Below are positions 14,021 to 21,085 of a DNA stretch of 21,085 nt, piece by piece. Numbering within the stretch: position 1 is the first letter of the stretch; the number at the start of each line of letters is the position of its first letter. Origin of the DNA: an uncultured Clostridia bacterium (GTDB lineage: Bacteria > Bacillota > Clostridia > TANB77 > CAG-508); contig CAOTKV010000028.1 in assembly GCA_948530865.1 (NCBI GenBank), forward strand, positions 1 to 21,085, read 5' to 3'. Below the pieces are notes generated by a model. That model worked only from the letters and a program-made list of their open reading frames with translations, was not told the DNA's origin and ran no database searches. The translations under genes and the position numbers were made by a program.

Positions 14021-14377
14021 TTGAAAAACTTAGTTTTTAAACAAAATGATTTTCTTTTAAAAAATAACTTTTCTACTATTTTAAAATCTGAAGTTAATAA
14101 TATGGTATTTACTTACTTCAAAAATGAAGTTCTTGTACCACTTGATTCTGAAGTATTCGATAAAGAGATTAGTGATTTAATAATAAAATTGCAAGAAGAA
14201 ATTGATGATTTAAAAAAGAAAAGAAAAATAAGTACTGTTAAATTAAATAAAAATGCAAAAAAATCATTTGCTAATAAAAAACATATTTATAAAAATCATG
14301 TATCTAACAAAGGAACTATTTATAAATATATCCGTGTGCAAACATATTTGAAATCTCCTAAAAAATTTATTAAATAA
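14021..14377 (+). CDS. Unrecognised small basic protein (119 aa)
   Basis: I do not recognise it. The N-terminal half alternates hydrophobic and polar residues (FKQNDFLLKNNFSTIL). A predicted coiled coil spans about residues 50-73 (ISDLIIKLQEEIDDLKKKRK), and the C-terminal half is very basic with many Lys, Asn and Tyr. There is no signal peptide and no membrane helix. TTG 14021 is chosen because GGAGGTG sits 6 bases upstream; a TTG at 14006 would overlap that site. It has its own extended -10 promoter and ends in a 14-bp hairpin terminator, so it is a complete transcription unit. The basic tail and coiled coil suggest nucleic-acid or scaffold binding, but that is a guess. Confidence 0.7.
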   Translation: MKNLVFKQNDFLLKNNFSTILKSEVNNMVFTYFKNEVLVPLDSEVFDKEISDLIIKLQEEIDDLKKKRKISTVKLNKNAKKSFANKKHIYKNHVSNKGTIYKYIRVQTYLKSPKKFIK

Positions 14378-14391
14378 AACACGTTGTAAAG

Positions 14392-14428
14392 AAATCGCTT
14401 TTATTATATAATAAGAGTGATTTTTAAG
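14392..14428 (+). terminator. Terminator after the 119-aa gene
   Basis: AATCGCTTTTATTA pairs over 14 bp (including two G-T pairs) with ATAAGAGTGATT downstream, separated by a short AT loop, and is followed by TTTTT. It starts about 15 bases after the stop codon. Confidence 0.7.
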
Positions 14429-14542
14429 CGATATGTATGATGATTTTTATAATCTTATATCATCAGTTCAAGAAGAACTTAATAAAAAAAACTGATAACG
14501 CAAAGTGTACATCTTCAGATAATAAATCTAAAAAATAAGCTT

Positions 14543-14827
14543 TTGAATATATTAGAAACATCAATTTTGAATTATAGTAATATTGATGGAATAACTACAA
14601 TTATTTCTGATACTATTAAACAAAAAATAGATGAACTTTTCGCTCCTAATATAACTTTAAGAGATAAAATATTTGATTTTGAGCTATATACAACCAGTGA
14701 AACATCTCAAGAAGTTTACCAAAAAATTCTAACTGAACCAAATAATGTAAGTAGTAAAGATTCTAAAGATATTCTAAAAACAATGACAGCAAAAGATATA
14801 ACCTCTAAAAATCTAGGTAAATTATAA
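14543..14827 (+). CDS. Unrecognised small ORF (94 aa), possibly the body of a frameshifted gene
   Basis: No family is recognised. The ORF begins only with a TTG at 14543 that has no ribosome-binding site, and it has no ATG in frame until near its end. Just upstream, ATG 14433 opens a 20-codon ORF (MYDDFYNLISSVQEELNKKN) that stops right after a run of eight A at about 14484-14491. With nine A there, the two frames would join into one 131-aa protein. This suggests one gene broken by loss of an A, programmed slippage, or a sequencing error. The 14433 start also lacks a clear ribosome-binding site, so decay is possible. The strong terminator at 14831 supports a real former or present gene. Confidence 0.4.
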   Translation: MNILETSILNYSNIDGITTIISDTIKQKIDELFAPNITLRDKIFDFELYTTSETSQEVYQKILTEPNNVSSKDSKDILKTMTAKDITSKNLGKL

Positions 14828-14830
14828 TAA

Positions 14831-14865
14831 AGTGTGAGCTATAAAGCTCACACTTTTAATTTTTA
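14831..14865. terminator. Two-way terminator AGTGTGAGCT / AGCTCACACT
   Basis: A perfect 10-bp stem (14831-14840 with 14845-14854) with a four-base loop, followed by TTTTAATTTTT on the plus strand and preceded by an A/T-rich stretch serving the minus strand. It overlaps the end region of htrA and separates it from the convergent small ORF. Confidence 0.85.
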
Positions 14866-15974
14866 TATCCTAGCGTAATTTCCTTTTCTAGTTCTTGATT
14901 CCCCCTTTTTATTTTTAAAACTACCTTATCTCCTGGTGATTTGGTATAAATATATTCTCTTAAGTCATTCATTTTATTTATTTCTGTATCATCAATTTTT
15001 GAAATAATATCACTTACTATAATTTCTTTATTAAATAATGGTCCATCAGGCAATATTGTAGCAATATAAACTCCTGACGTTATGTTTAAGCTTGAATTCA
15101 AGTATGGTATAACTTCTTTATCGTATCCATATATTCCTAAATATGCCTCTTCAAATTTTCCATTTGACATAAGTTTTTCTAATATTGGTTTTATAATATT
15201 AATAGGAACTGCAAATCCTATCCCCTCTGCATCACTTATTTTTACTGTATTTATACCAATTAGTTCTCCATTTTTATTTATTAATGGACCTCCACTATTT
15301 CCTTCGTTTATAGTTGCATCTGTTTGAATTAAATCTTCCATATAATTTTCAGTATCTACGAGTTTTATTGTTCTATTTATTCCACTTATTATTCCTTTTG
15401 TAACTGTTCTTTGAAACTCAATTCCAATAGGATTTCCAATTGCATATACATCTTCTGCTAAAGATATATTATCTGAATCTCCTAAATTTATATAATTCAA
15501 TTTTATTCCGCTTATTTTCACAATTGCTAAATCTAAGTTTATATCTGCCCATACAACAGTTCCATTGTGTGTTTTTCCATCTTCAAGTGTTACATAGCAA
15601 TTTCCATATTTATTTCCAGCTACATGTTGATTTGTTAATATATATCCATTCTCAGATAATATAACACCACTACCCAAACCTAACTTTTGTTCAACATCTG
15701 TTAAAAATATAGAATTCCCATTTTGCTCTAATTTTGAAATTCCAACAACACATTTTACTACATCTTCTACTATTTTTTGTGGTTCTTTCTCCACATTTTC
15801 TTCAATGTTTGTGGATAATTTGCTTGCTTCATACTCGCTTGAAATAGCAACACTATCCTCTTTTGAATAATCAAGTTTTATAATTACAATACAAAGCAAT
15901 ATAACAATTAAACTTAAAAAAATTATTACTGTAAATTTACTTTTATTTTTATCTTTTTTATTTTCGTAATACAC
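14856..15974 (-). CDS. htrA: HtrA/DegP-family membrane-anchored serine protease
   Basis: Surface quality-control protease. After a short cytoplasmic Lys-rich tail there is one membrane helix (about residues 14-34), a linker, then the trypsin-like domain with H117 in ILTNQHVAG, D148 in INLDLAIVKI and the nucleophile S227 in NEGNSGGPLI. The triad is complete. One PDZ domain follows (about 275-365, with YLGIYG and VYIATILPDGPL). The length of 372 aa is normal for Firmicutes HtrA. The start is GTG 15974 with GGAG 8 bases upstream. It is transcribed alone, divergent from the DUF975-like gene. No CssR-like repeats are obvious in the short shared region. Confidence 0.95.
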   Translation of the reverse strand: MYYENKKDKNKSKFTVIIFLSLIVILLCIVIIKLDYSKEDSVAISSEYEASKLSTNIEENVEKEPQKIVEDVVKCVVGISKLEQNGNSIFLTDVEQKLGLGSGVILSENGYILTNQHVAGNKYGNCYVTLEDGKTHNGTVVWADINLDLAIVKISGIKLNYINLGDSDNISLAEDVYAIGNPIGIEFQRTVTKGIISGINRTIKLVDTENYMEDLIQTDATINEGNSGGPLINKNGELIGINTVKISDAEGIGFAVPINIIKPILEKLMSNGKFEEAYLGIYGYDKEVIPYLNSSLNITSGVYIATILPDGPLFNKEIIVSDIISKIDDTEINKMNDLREYIYTKSPGDKVVLKIKRGNQELEKEITLGYKN

Positions 15975-16032
15975 CTCAAAAACTCCTTTTTAATATGTAT
16001 TTCCAAAATTTACATTTTTATTCAAAACATTA

Positions 16033-16061
16033 TTGTTTTATATTTTTAGTAGAAGTATAAT
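16033..16061 (+). promoter_or_regulatory. Promoter of the DUF975-like gene
   Basis: TTGTTT (16033-16038), a 17-bp spacer and TATAAT (16056-16061). A second TATAAT follows directly at 16061-16066. An 11-bp inverted repeat begins at the -10 edge. Confidence 0.6.
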
Positions 16062-16065
16062 ATAA

Positions 16066-16094
16066 TTGAATTAATGTATTAATCATTAATTCAA
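16066..16094. repeat. 11-bp inverted repeat at the transcript start, operator-like
   Basis: TTGAATTAATG (16066-16076) and CATTAATTCAA (16084-16094) form a perfect dyad with a 7-base centre. It lies over the expected transcription start and before the ribosome-binding site. It could be an operator or a 5'-leader hairpin; there is no T-run after it. Confidence 0.5.
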
Positions 16095-16118
16095 AATATA
16101 TTTAATTTGGAGGTAAAC

Positions 16119-16946
16119 ATGAAGATAAAAGACTTACACAATGAAGCCATAGGATATCTAAAAGGTCACTTTTGGACTCTTCTTGGTGTAGTTTTCTTAG
16201 AATGTTTAGTTGCTAGCATTCTTACAGGAATTGCTAATCAATTTGATTCAGCAATACTAACATTAATTTTTTCAATTGCAATCTATGCTATTACTGTTCC
16301 ATTATCTTTTGGAGTAATTGTTTCATTTATGAAAGTTTCTCGTGGAAAAAGCATTTCTGTATTTGATTTCGTTAATGATGGTATGAAATCATTTAAAAAA
16401 GTTTGGGCCGTTTTTGGAAGAACTGTATTAAAATTACTTTTACCAACAATTTTAATGGTAGTAGCTTATATTGCTTGTATTATTCCTAATATAATTAGTA
16501 TAGCTATTGGCATTTCAGGAGGAGAAGTCCCTTCTTATCTTACAGGATTTCAGATAGTTGTATTTATTTTAGCAATAACAGCAACAGTATTTTATATTGT
16601 TAAATCACTTTTATATTCTTTAACAAGTTACATATTATATGATAATCCAGAACTTACTGGAAAAGAAATTGTTAATGAAAGTGCTAGAATGATGAAAGGA
16701 TATAGAGGAAAATATTTCTTACTTTCTTTATATCTTGTTGCAATTATTGCAGCACTATACATATTAGTTTCATTTATTTCTGTGTTATTAAGTTCAATTA
16801 TTATAATAATTTTAGGTATTATATTAGTAGTTATTGCTACTGTAATATTAATTCCTTATGCTTTTGCTATACAAGTTGCATTTTATAATTTATTAAGAAA
16901 AGAATTAGATGGAAATAATGATCCAATAGAAACAACAGAAGAATAA
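16119..16946 (+). CDS. DUF975-like polytopic membrane protein
   Basis: A 275-aa membrane protein with about six helices: GHFWTLLGVVFLECLVASIL, ILTLIFSIAIYAITVPLSFGVIVSF, LLLPTILMVVAYIACIIPNIISI, IVVFILAITATVFYIVKSLLYS, YFLLSLYLVAIIAALYILVSF and IIIIILGIILVVIATVIL-like. The segment GKEIVNESARMMKGYRGKYFLLSL is the pattern seen before the last helices in DUF975 proteins. Function is unknown. ATG 16119 follows GGAGG by 5 bases; an upstream TTG at 16107 overlaps the ribosome-binding site and is rejected. It is single in its transcription unit, ending in a strong two-way terminator. Confidence 0.78.
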   Translation: MKIKDLHNEAIGYLKGHFWTLLGVVFLECLVASILTGIANQFDSAILTLIFSIAIYAITVPLSFGVIVSFMKVSRGKSISVFDFVNDGMKSFKKVWAVFGRTVLKLLLPTILMVVAYIACIIPNIISIAIGISGGEVPSYLTGFQIVVFILAITATVFYIVKSLLYSLTSYILYDNPELTGKEIVNESARMMKGYRGKYFLLSLYLVAIIAALYILVSFISVLLSSIIIIILGIILVVIATVILIPYAFAIQVAFYNLLRKELDGNNDPIETTEE

Positions 16947-16953
16947 AATATAT

Positions 16954-16988
16954 AAAAAACGTATAGAATTTTTCTATACGTTTTTTGT
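16954..16988. terminator. Two-way terminator ACGTATAG / CTATACGT
   Basis: AAAAAACGTATAG and CTATACGTTTTTT form a stem with a 7-base loop and flanking A and T runs, between the convergent DUF975-like and VanW-like genes. It works for both strands. Confidence 0.88.
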
Positions 16989-16991
16989 TTT

Positions 16992-18908
16992 TTATTGAAC
17001 TGACTCTGGTACAGGAGCTATACCAGGACCTCTTCTTATTATCGCTTTCATTGGTTGATATGTATCGTTTGAAAGAATTTCTCTTGATACTTCCACACCA
17101 TTTAATTTTTTTACTAATGTAGTTGTAACCTTATATCCTAAATGCCCTGCCTGACTAATTATCTGTTGACCAGGAGCAAGTGTTGGATCATCTACATAAG
17201 TAGTTGGATATGGTATTGACGCAGTTGTTCTTGGAAGAATATTTATTTCGTATTCTTCTTGTTCTTGCATTCCATGAATTTTAAATTCTGCAATACCATT
17301 TTTTACTGATGCTTCAATTTTTATTGGATAACTTCTTGAATTCTTAAATTGGAAATCTATTGTTCCCCATACAACTGTTGCATCCCTACCTGCTGCAACA
17401 TAAGATGTTGTAAATGAATGATTTCTTCTTTCTACAATCTCAAGATTTGCTAAAAGTACTGCATTATATAATGTTGAAGATATTTGACATATACCACCTG
17501 CTAAACCATCTACAACTCCACCATCAGCATAAATTTTAGCATCTTTGTATCCTTCTTCAACAGTTCTTTTTCCAACAGTTTTATTATATGAAAAAACTTC
17601 TCCAGGTAGTAAAACAGTACCATTTATCTTTTCAGCTGCAATTCTTAAATTTGTACTTCTATTGGTATTACTTGCATCATATCTAGTTGAAAAAGAAGAT
17701 ACTACATAAGGAAATGCTTCTGTTCCTAAATCTTTTATTGTTTTTTGAGCTTTTGTTATTTTTAAATCAAACTCATATCTTTCTTCATTTCCTGCAACTT
17801 TACTTCTCGCTTCATCTAAACTAGTTTGTAAATCTACACCATCTACATCTGGATAAATTTTATAAGGATCTAATTCAAAATATGCATCTTTTGGCTCTGT
17901 ATGTATTTCAGAATAAATTTTATCCATATCAATCTTACTAGCTTTTGTTTTTCTAGTAGAAACCATTACTACTTGACTATAATTTTCATTTAAGTTGTTT
18001 AAATTTCTATTTGAAATACTATCTAATATTTGTTTTTTTAATTTATCTTTTTCAATTTCAATTCCATCTTTTCCAGCCTCAACAATAAGCTTTGCATCTT
18101 CTATATAATAACTTGGTTCTTGAACTAATCCTGGTAATTTTGAATTTAAATCATCTATAAATGCATTCAAAAGCTCTTCATTATATGTATAATCAATTTT
18201 TACTTCATTTCCAAACAATGTTGTTGCAAGTAATGTATAATTATCTAAAATTATATTATCACTTCTACCTATGCTATATGCTTTATTTAATGCATCTTCT
18301 ACATTGTATTTAAATTCAATTTGTGCTGGTGATAATGTTATATTATATTCATCATTATATTTTACATTAAGTTCTGCAATAAGTTGTTTTTCCAAAACTT
18401 CATTCAAATTTTTACGAGCATCATCTATTGTTAAATCTGAAAGTTCAACATTTTTTATTGAAACTCCTTTGGCTATTTTAATATTATTCATATTTAATAA
18501 TGCAAAAATTGTTGAAAATGCTACAATTAAAAATATTAAAATTACTACAAAAATAAAAATTATAGTTCTTCTTTTTTTCTTTCTTAGCATTTCTTGAACA
18601 TATTCTGGTTTTTCATCTTTAGATTCTAATACAGTTAGTTCTTTAGTTTCACTTTTTACTTCTTCTTTACTTGCTTCCTCTTTTTCCTTTTTATCTACTT
18701 CTTCATCTTTTTTGGAAATTTCTTTTTCTGAAGCTTGTTTTTCTTCCTTTTTTTCTGGAACTTCTTTTTTATCTATCTCGTTTTTTACAATTTCTTCGCT
18801 TTTAACTTCTTCTACTTTTTTTACTTCTTTTTGTTTAACACTATTTGTGTTATTTTTCTTTTGTGAATTTTTCTTTTTATTTGCTTTTTTCTTTTTTGCT
18901 GAAGACAT
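16992..18908 (-). CDS. VanW-domain protein with PG-binding and G5 domains
   Basis: A cell-surface protein anchored by one helix. Residues 1-112 are an unusually long, Lys/Glu-rich, probably disordered cytoplasmic tail. The membrane helix is at about 115-137. Residues 150-395 resemble two putative peptidoglycan-binding (PG_binding_4) repeats. The VanW domain runs from about 405 to 535, with FSTRYDASNTNRSTN, LLPGEVFSYNKTVG, and DGLAGGICQISSTLYNAVL (468-486). A G5-like domain (550-625, ending in GVEVSREILSNDTYQPM) follows. VanW proteins occur with B-type vancomycin clusters but are common and mostly unrelated to resistance; no van genes are nearby. GGGAG lies 6 bases before the ATG. A role in cell-wall linkage is inferred. 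Confidence 0.93.
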   Translation of the reverse strand: MSSAKKKKANKKKNSQKKNNTNSVKQKEVKKVEEVKSEEIVKNEIDKKEVPEKKEEKQASEKEISKKDEEVDKKEKEEASKEEVKSETKELTVLESKDEKPEYVQEMLRKKKRRTIIFIFVVILIFLIVAFSTIFALLNMNNIKIAKGVSIKNVELSDLTIDDARKNLNEVLEKQLIAELNVKYNDEYNITLSPAQIEFKYNVEDALNKAYSIGRSDNIILDNYTLLATTLFGNEVKIDYTYNEELLNAFIDDLNSKLPGLVQEPSYYIEDAKLIVEAGKDGIEIEKDKLKKQILDSISNRNLNNLNENYSQVVMVSTRKTKASKIDMDKIYSEIHTEPKDAYFELDPYKIYPDVDGVDLQTSLDEARSKVAGNEERYEFDLKITKAQKTIKDLGTEAFPYVVSSFSTRYDASNTNRSTNLRIAAEKINGTVLLPGEVFSYNKTVGKRTVEEGYKDAKIYADGGVVDGLAGGICQISSTLYNAVLLANLEIVERRNHSFTTSYVAAGRDATVVWGTIDFQFKNSRSYPIKIEASVKNGIAEFKIHGMQEQEEYEINILPRTTASIPYPTTYVDDPTLAPGQQIISQAGHLGYKVTTTLVKKLNGVEVSREILSNDTYQPMKAIIRRGPGIAPVPESVQ

Positions 18909-18985
18909 TTTAAGCTCCCTTCCCCAATAATATCAAAAATAATATTATCACATGTTGTTTTTTTCTGCAATATTTTTTTTACCTA

Positions 18986-19014
18986 TGGACAATAAAAAAA
19001 ATATTAGATATAAT
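18986..19014 (+). promoter_or_regulatory. Promoter of the S24-like regulator operon
   Basis: TGGACA (18986-18991), a 17-bp spacer and TATAAT (19009-19014), a near-consensus sigma-A promoter. The leader is about 80 bases. Confidence 0.75.
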
Positions 19015-19055
19015 TACAGTGAATCTGCAAATTTATGATATATTATATTCAAAAA

Positions 19056-19073
19056 TTTGTAAGATTTTACAAA
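19056..19073. promoter_or_regulatory. Operator-like dyad TTTGTAA-N4-TTACAAA
   Basis: A perfect 7-bp inverted repeat with a 4-base centre in the leader of the S24-like regulator operon. It is placed for a roadblock type of autorepression by that HTH protein. CAAATTT / AAATTTG also occurs just upstream (from 19028), overlapping the same region. Confidence 0.45.
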
Positions 19074-19101
19074 AGATTTTATAAGTGAGGTAACTTAGCA
19101 A

Positions 19102-19668
19102 ATGATTGGAAATATGATTTCAAAAATCAGAAAAGAAAAAGGAATTACAAAAACTCAGCTTGCAAATCAAACAAAAATCAATATTGGACATTTAACTCAC
19201 ATTGAGAAAGGTGAAAGAAATCCTAGTCATAAAGCATTAAAAGAGATTTGCACAGCTTTAAATATACCATACCAAGAATTATTATGTACGTACGATAAAG
19301 AATTATCAGAAGAGCAAGTAGAGTATAATTACATTGATCATTTAACATATAATAAAATACCTGCAATTTCTAAAATAGACGAATATATTACTTGCCCAGC
19401 AGATTTTGCCAATGCATCTTTTGCATACAAAATACCAGATAATGCAATGGCACCAATGTTTAAAGAGGATAATTACGCTTACATAGAAATTAATGGAATT
19501 ATTGATAATAAAGCAATTGGACTTTTTAAATTAAATGATGAATATTTAATTAGAAGATTAATGTACAAAAAAGATAAATTTGTATTAAGAGCAGATAATA
19601 AAGAAGTAAAGGATATTACTGTTAACTCTAAAGACAAATTCCAAATTATTGGTAGAGTATACATATAA
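19102..19668 (+). CDS. HTH regulator with inactive LexA/S24-like C-terminal domain
   Basis: The N-terminal Xre-type HTH (about residues 4-60; KEKGITKTQLANQTKINIGHLTHIEKGERNP) is joined to a domain resembling peptidase S24 (about 95-188). In active LexA/CI-type proteins the motif is GDSMxP with a catalytic Ser, and a Lys in YLVKRL. Here the equivalents are DNAMAP (A115) and YLIRRL (R151). Both catalytic residues are replaced, so self-cleavage should not occur. The domain may instead act in dimerisation or ligand sensing. It has its own promoter with a dyad operator, and heads a two-gene operon with a carbohydrate-binding protein 10 bases downstream. Confidence 0.88.
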   Translation: MIGNMISKIRKEKGITKTQLANQTKINIGHLTHIEKGERNPSHKALKEICTALNIPYQELLCTYDKELSEEQVEYNYIDHLTYNKIPAISKIDEYITCPADFANASFAYKIPDNAMAPMFKEDNYAYIEINGIIDNKAIGLFKLNDEYLIRRLMYKKDKFVLRADNKEVKDITVNSKDKFQIIGRVYI

Positions 19669-19678
19669 GGAGGAATTT

Positions 19679-20137
19679 ATGGAACTTGTAAAAAATATAT
19701 TTTTTAATACTGATAAATTAACAGCTGGTAATACAGTAAAAATTTCTTATACAGGTAAATTTTTTCAAGACCACTCAAAACAGGTCTTTATTCGTTATGG
19801 ATTTGGCCCCGATTGGGAAAATTCTACTGATGCAGAAATGGTAAAAACAGAACTTGGTTTTCAAATAGAGATTGAATTATTAGATAAAGGAACTTTTAAT
19901 TTCTGCGTAAAAAATGAAAATGATGAATGGGATAATAATAATGAAGAAAACTACATATTTGCAATAGAACATCCAGAAATGTCATTAATGGTTATAGATG
20001 AAAATAAACCTTCAAGACATCTTCGCAAAACATATATATGGTCTAAAAAAGTTAAACTTGCAATTTATAAATTGTTAATTTCAATCCCTAAATTACTTAC
20101 AGGAAATTATTGGAAAAAGAATGAAGAAAATGAATAA
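19679..20137 (+). CDS. Cytoplasmic CBM25-like carbohydrate-binding protein
   Basis: Residues 10-98 match the starch-binding CBM25/CBM53 pattern: KISYTGKFF, then VFIRYGFGPDWEN (36-48), then FNFCVKNENDEWDNNNEENYIF (73-94), with the aromatic and Asn-rich positions expected for glucan contact (Y40, W46, W84, N91-Y92). The remaining 50 residues are basic and amphipathic. There is no signal peptide, so it would act inside the cell, perhaps on glycogen-like polymer. ATG 19679 follows AGGAGG by 5 bases; a longer in-frame reading overlapping the regulator gene is rejected. It is cotranscribed with the S24-like regulator, so that regulator may respond to sugar stores. Confidence 0.82.
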   Translation: MELVKNIFFNTDKLTAGNTVKISYTGKFFQDHSKQVFIRYGFGPDWENSTDAEMVKTELGFQIEIELLDKGTFNFCVKNENDEWDNNNEENYIFAIEHPEMSLMVIDENKPSRHLRKTYIWSKKVKLAIYKLLISIPKLLTGNYWKKNEENE

Positions 20138-20142
20138 TACGC

Positions 20143-20172
20143 AAAAAGCTCGCTAGAATGCGAGCTTTTTAT
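20143..20172. terminator. Two-way terminator AAAAAGCTCGC / GCGAGCTTTTT
   Basis: A perfect 11-base inverted repeat (20143-20153 and 20160-20170) with a 6-base loop and flanking A and T runs, between the CBM-like gene and the convergent reductase gene. Confidence 0.9.
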
Positions 20173-20185
20173 ATAATATTTCAAA

Positions 20186-20917
20186 TTAGGTTATTACTAG
20201 TCCACCATTAGGTGATATTACCTGTCCTGTTGTAAATTCATCTTCTACAAGCCATTTAACACATCTTGTAATATCTATTGGATAACCTTTTCTACCAAGC
20301 GGTGTTTCTTTTATAACTTCATTCCAATCTTCTTCAGATAAATCTTTATTCATATCTGTATCAATTGCACCTGGTGCTATTGAATTTACTCTGATATTTG
20401 ATGGTCCTAATTCTTTTGCAAGAGATTTTGTCATTCCATCTACTCCAGCTTTTGCCATTGAGTAATGCACTTCACATGCACCGCCTGTTAATGCATATAT
20501 TGATGATATATTAATTATAGCTCCACTGTGAGCTCTAAGCATATATTTAACTGCTTCTTGTGTTGTATAAAATACAGAATATAGATTTGTTTTCATCATT
20601 CTATCAAAATCTTCTTCTGTTATATCTGTAAATAATTTTTCTTGTGCTATTCCTGCATTATTAATTAAAACATCAATTCTTCCATATTTTTCTATTGTGT
20701 AATTAATTAATTTTCTTGCTTCATGTGATTTTGAAACATTTGCTTTAAATATATCTATTTCAATTCCTTGGTCTTTTAATTCATTTTTTAATTTTATAGC
20801 TTCAATTTCTGAATTATTATAGTTAGCAATAACTGTATATCCATTTACAGATAGATTATATGCTATATTTCTTCCAATACCTCTACTTGCTCCTGTAACA
20901 ATAATAACTTTACTCAT
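20186..20917 (-). CDS. Short-chain dehydrogenase, resembling EF-P 5-aminopentanone reductase (YmfI/FabG group)
   Basis: An NAD(P)H-dependent reductase of the classical SDR fold, 243 aa. It shows the cofactor motif TGASRGIG (about residues 8-15), NNAG (86-89), the catalytic serine in INISSIYALTGG (S139 region), and Y152-x-x-x-K156 in YSMAKAG. The segments GGACEVHYSMAKAG and PGAIDTDMNKDLSEEDW...ETPLGRKG closely recall the YmfI-type reductases that reduce 5-aminopentanone on elongation factor P in Bacillus, more than FabG. This is by motif likeness, and FabG remains the alternative. ATG 20917 is preferred over ATG 20923, because GGAGG is 9 bases before the first and only 3 before the second. No EF-P or fatty-acid genes are in view. 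Upstream bases 20924-21085 hold nothing else I can support. Confidence 0.9.
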   Translation of the reverse strand: MSKVIIVTGASRGIGRNIAYNLSVNGYTVIANYNNSEIEAIKLKNELKDQGIEIDIFKANVSKSHEARKLINYTIEKYGRIDVLINNAGIAQEKLFTDITEEDFDRMMKTNLYSVFYTTQEAVKYMLRAHSGAIINISSIYALTGGACEVHYSMAKAGVDGMTKSLAKELGPSNIRVNSIAPGAIDTDMNKDLSEEDWNEVIKETPLGRKGYPIDITRCVKWLVEDEFTTGQVISPNGGLVIT

Positions 20918-21085
20918 TTGCATTTTCCTCCTTATAATTATTAATTATAAGTTTAAGGATTTTTTTAGTCAATATTTTTTAATCTAACTTATCAAATTCT
21001 GCGTCCCCAAAATAACATTTAGATTCTTTTGGGATAAAATACTCCTTTTATATATAAAGAAATCGAGCAAAATCTTTCTCATACA

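Noticed and set aside
16992..18908. Vancomycin resistance gene
   Set aside because: The VanW domain is present, but no van ligase, dehydrogenase, dipeptidase or VanRS genes are near. PG-binding and G5 domains mark a general cell-wall protein.
20985..21082. A 32-codon minus-strand ORF entering from the window end
   Set aside because: It has no visible ribosome-binding site and no recognisable content, and the window ends 3 bases above it.

Overview
The window is very AT-rich chromosomal DNA from a low-GC Gram-positive bacterium, most likely a member of the Clostridia. The evidence is strong GGAGG ribosome-binding sites, sigma-A type promoters (TTGACA / TATAAT), a VanW/G5 cell-wall protein, HtrA, DUF975 and YwaF-type membrane proteins, and an OmpR-type two-component system. 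The exact lineage cannot be read from the sequence.

Region 1 (about 41-7673) is a compact integrative element of about 7.6 kb inserted in the anticodon arm of an initiator tRNA-fMet gene. A 15-bp core is present at 41-55 and again inside the intact tRNA at 7659-7673. Just inside each end lies an identical 24-bp arm-type repeat, which is a double TATTAAGTA. On the minus strand the element encodes, in reading order, an unrecognised 193-aa protein, an excisionase-like HTH protein overlapping a very small HUH-type Rep-like protein, a 0.5-kb non-coding stretch with repeats (candidate origin), a tyrosine integrase, a self-inhibited Fic protein and an unrecognised 439-aa protein with a C-terminal membrane anchor. 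On the plus strand it encodes an Xre-type repressor and a polytopic membrane protein. No conjugation genes are visible. An unusual pair of interleaved inverted repeats between int and fic appears to combine an int terminator, the fic promoter and two operator copies.

Region 2 (7629-9645) holds the tRNA with a consensus promoter, a HExxH zincin-like protein of unknown role, and apt (adenine phosphoribosyltransferase).

Region 3 (9667-12821, minus) is an operon of HdeD-like membrane protein, YwaF-like membrane protein, response regulator and histidine kinase. Its promoter carries an 11-bp-spaced direct repeat that could be the regulator's own site.

Region 4 (12981-18908) has a DUF1385-like membrane protein, two small unrecognised ORFs (the second perhaps broken by a homopolymer frameshift), a membrane-anchored HtrA protease, a DUF975-like membrane protein and a large VanW/G5 protein. 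Most of these units end in strong hairpin terminators, several of them shared by convergent genes.

Region 5 (19102-20917) contains a two-gene operon joining a LexA/S24-like regulator that lacks both catalytic residues with a cytoplasmic CBM25-like carbohydrate-binding protein. After it comes a convergent short-chain reductase resembling the EF-P 5-aminopentanone reductase. I see no supported gene in the last 160 bases.
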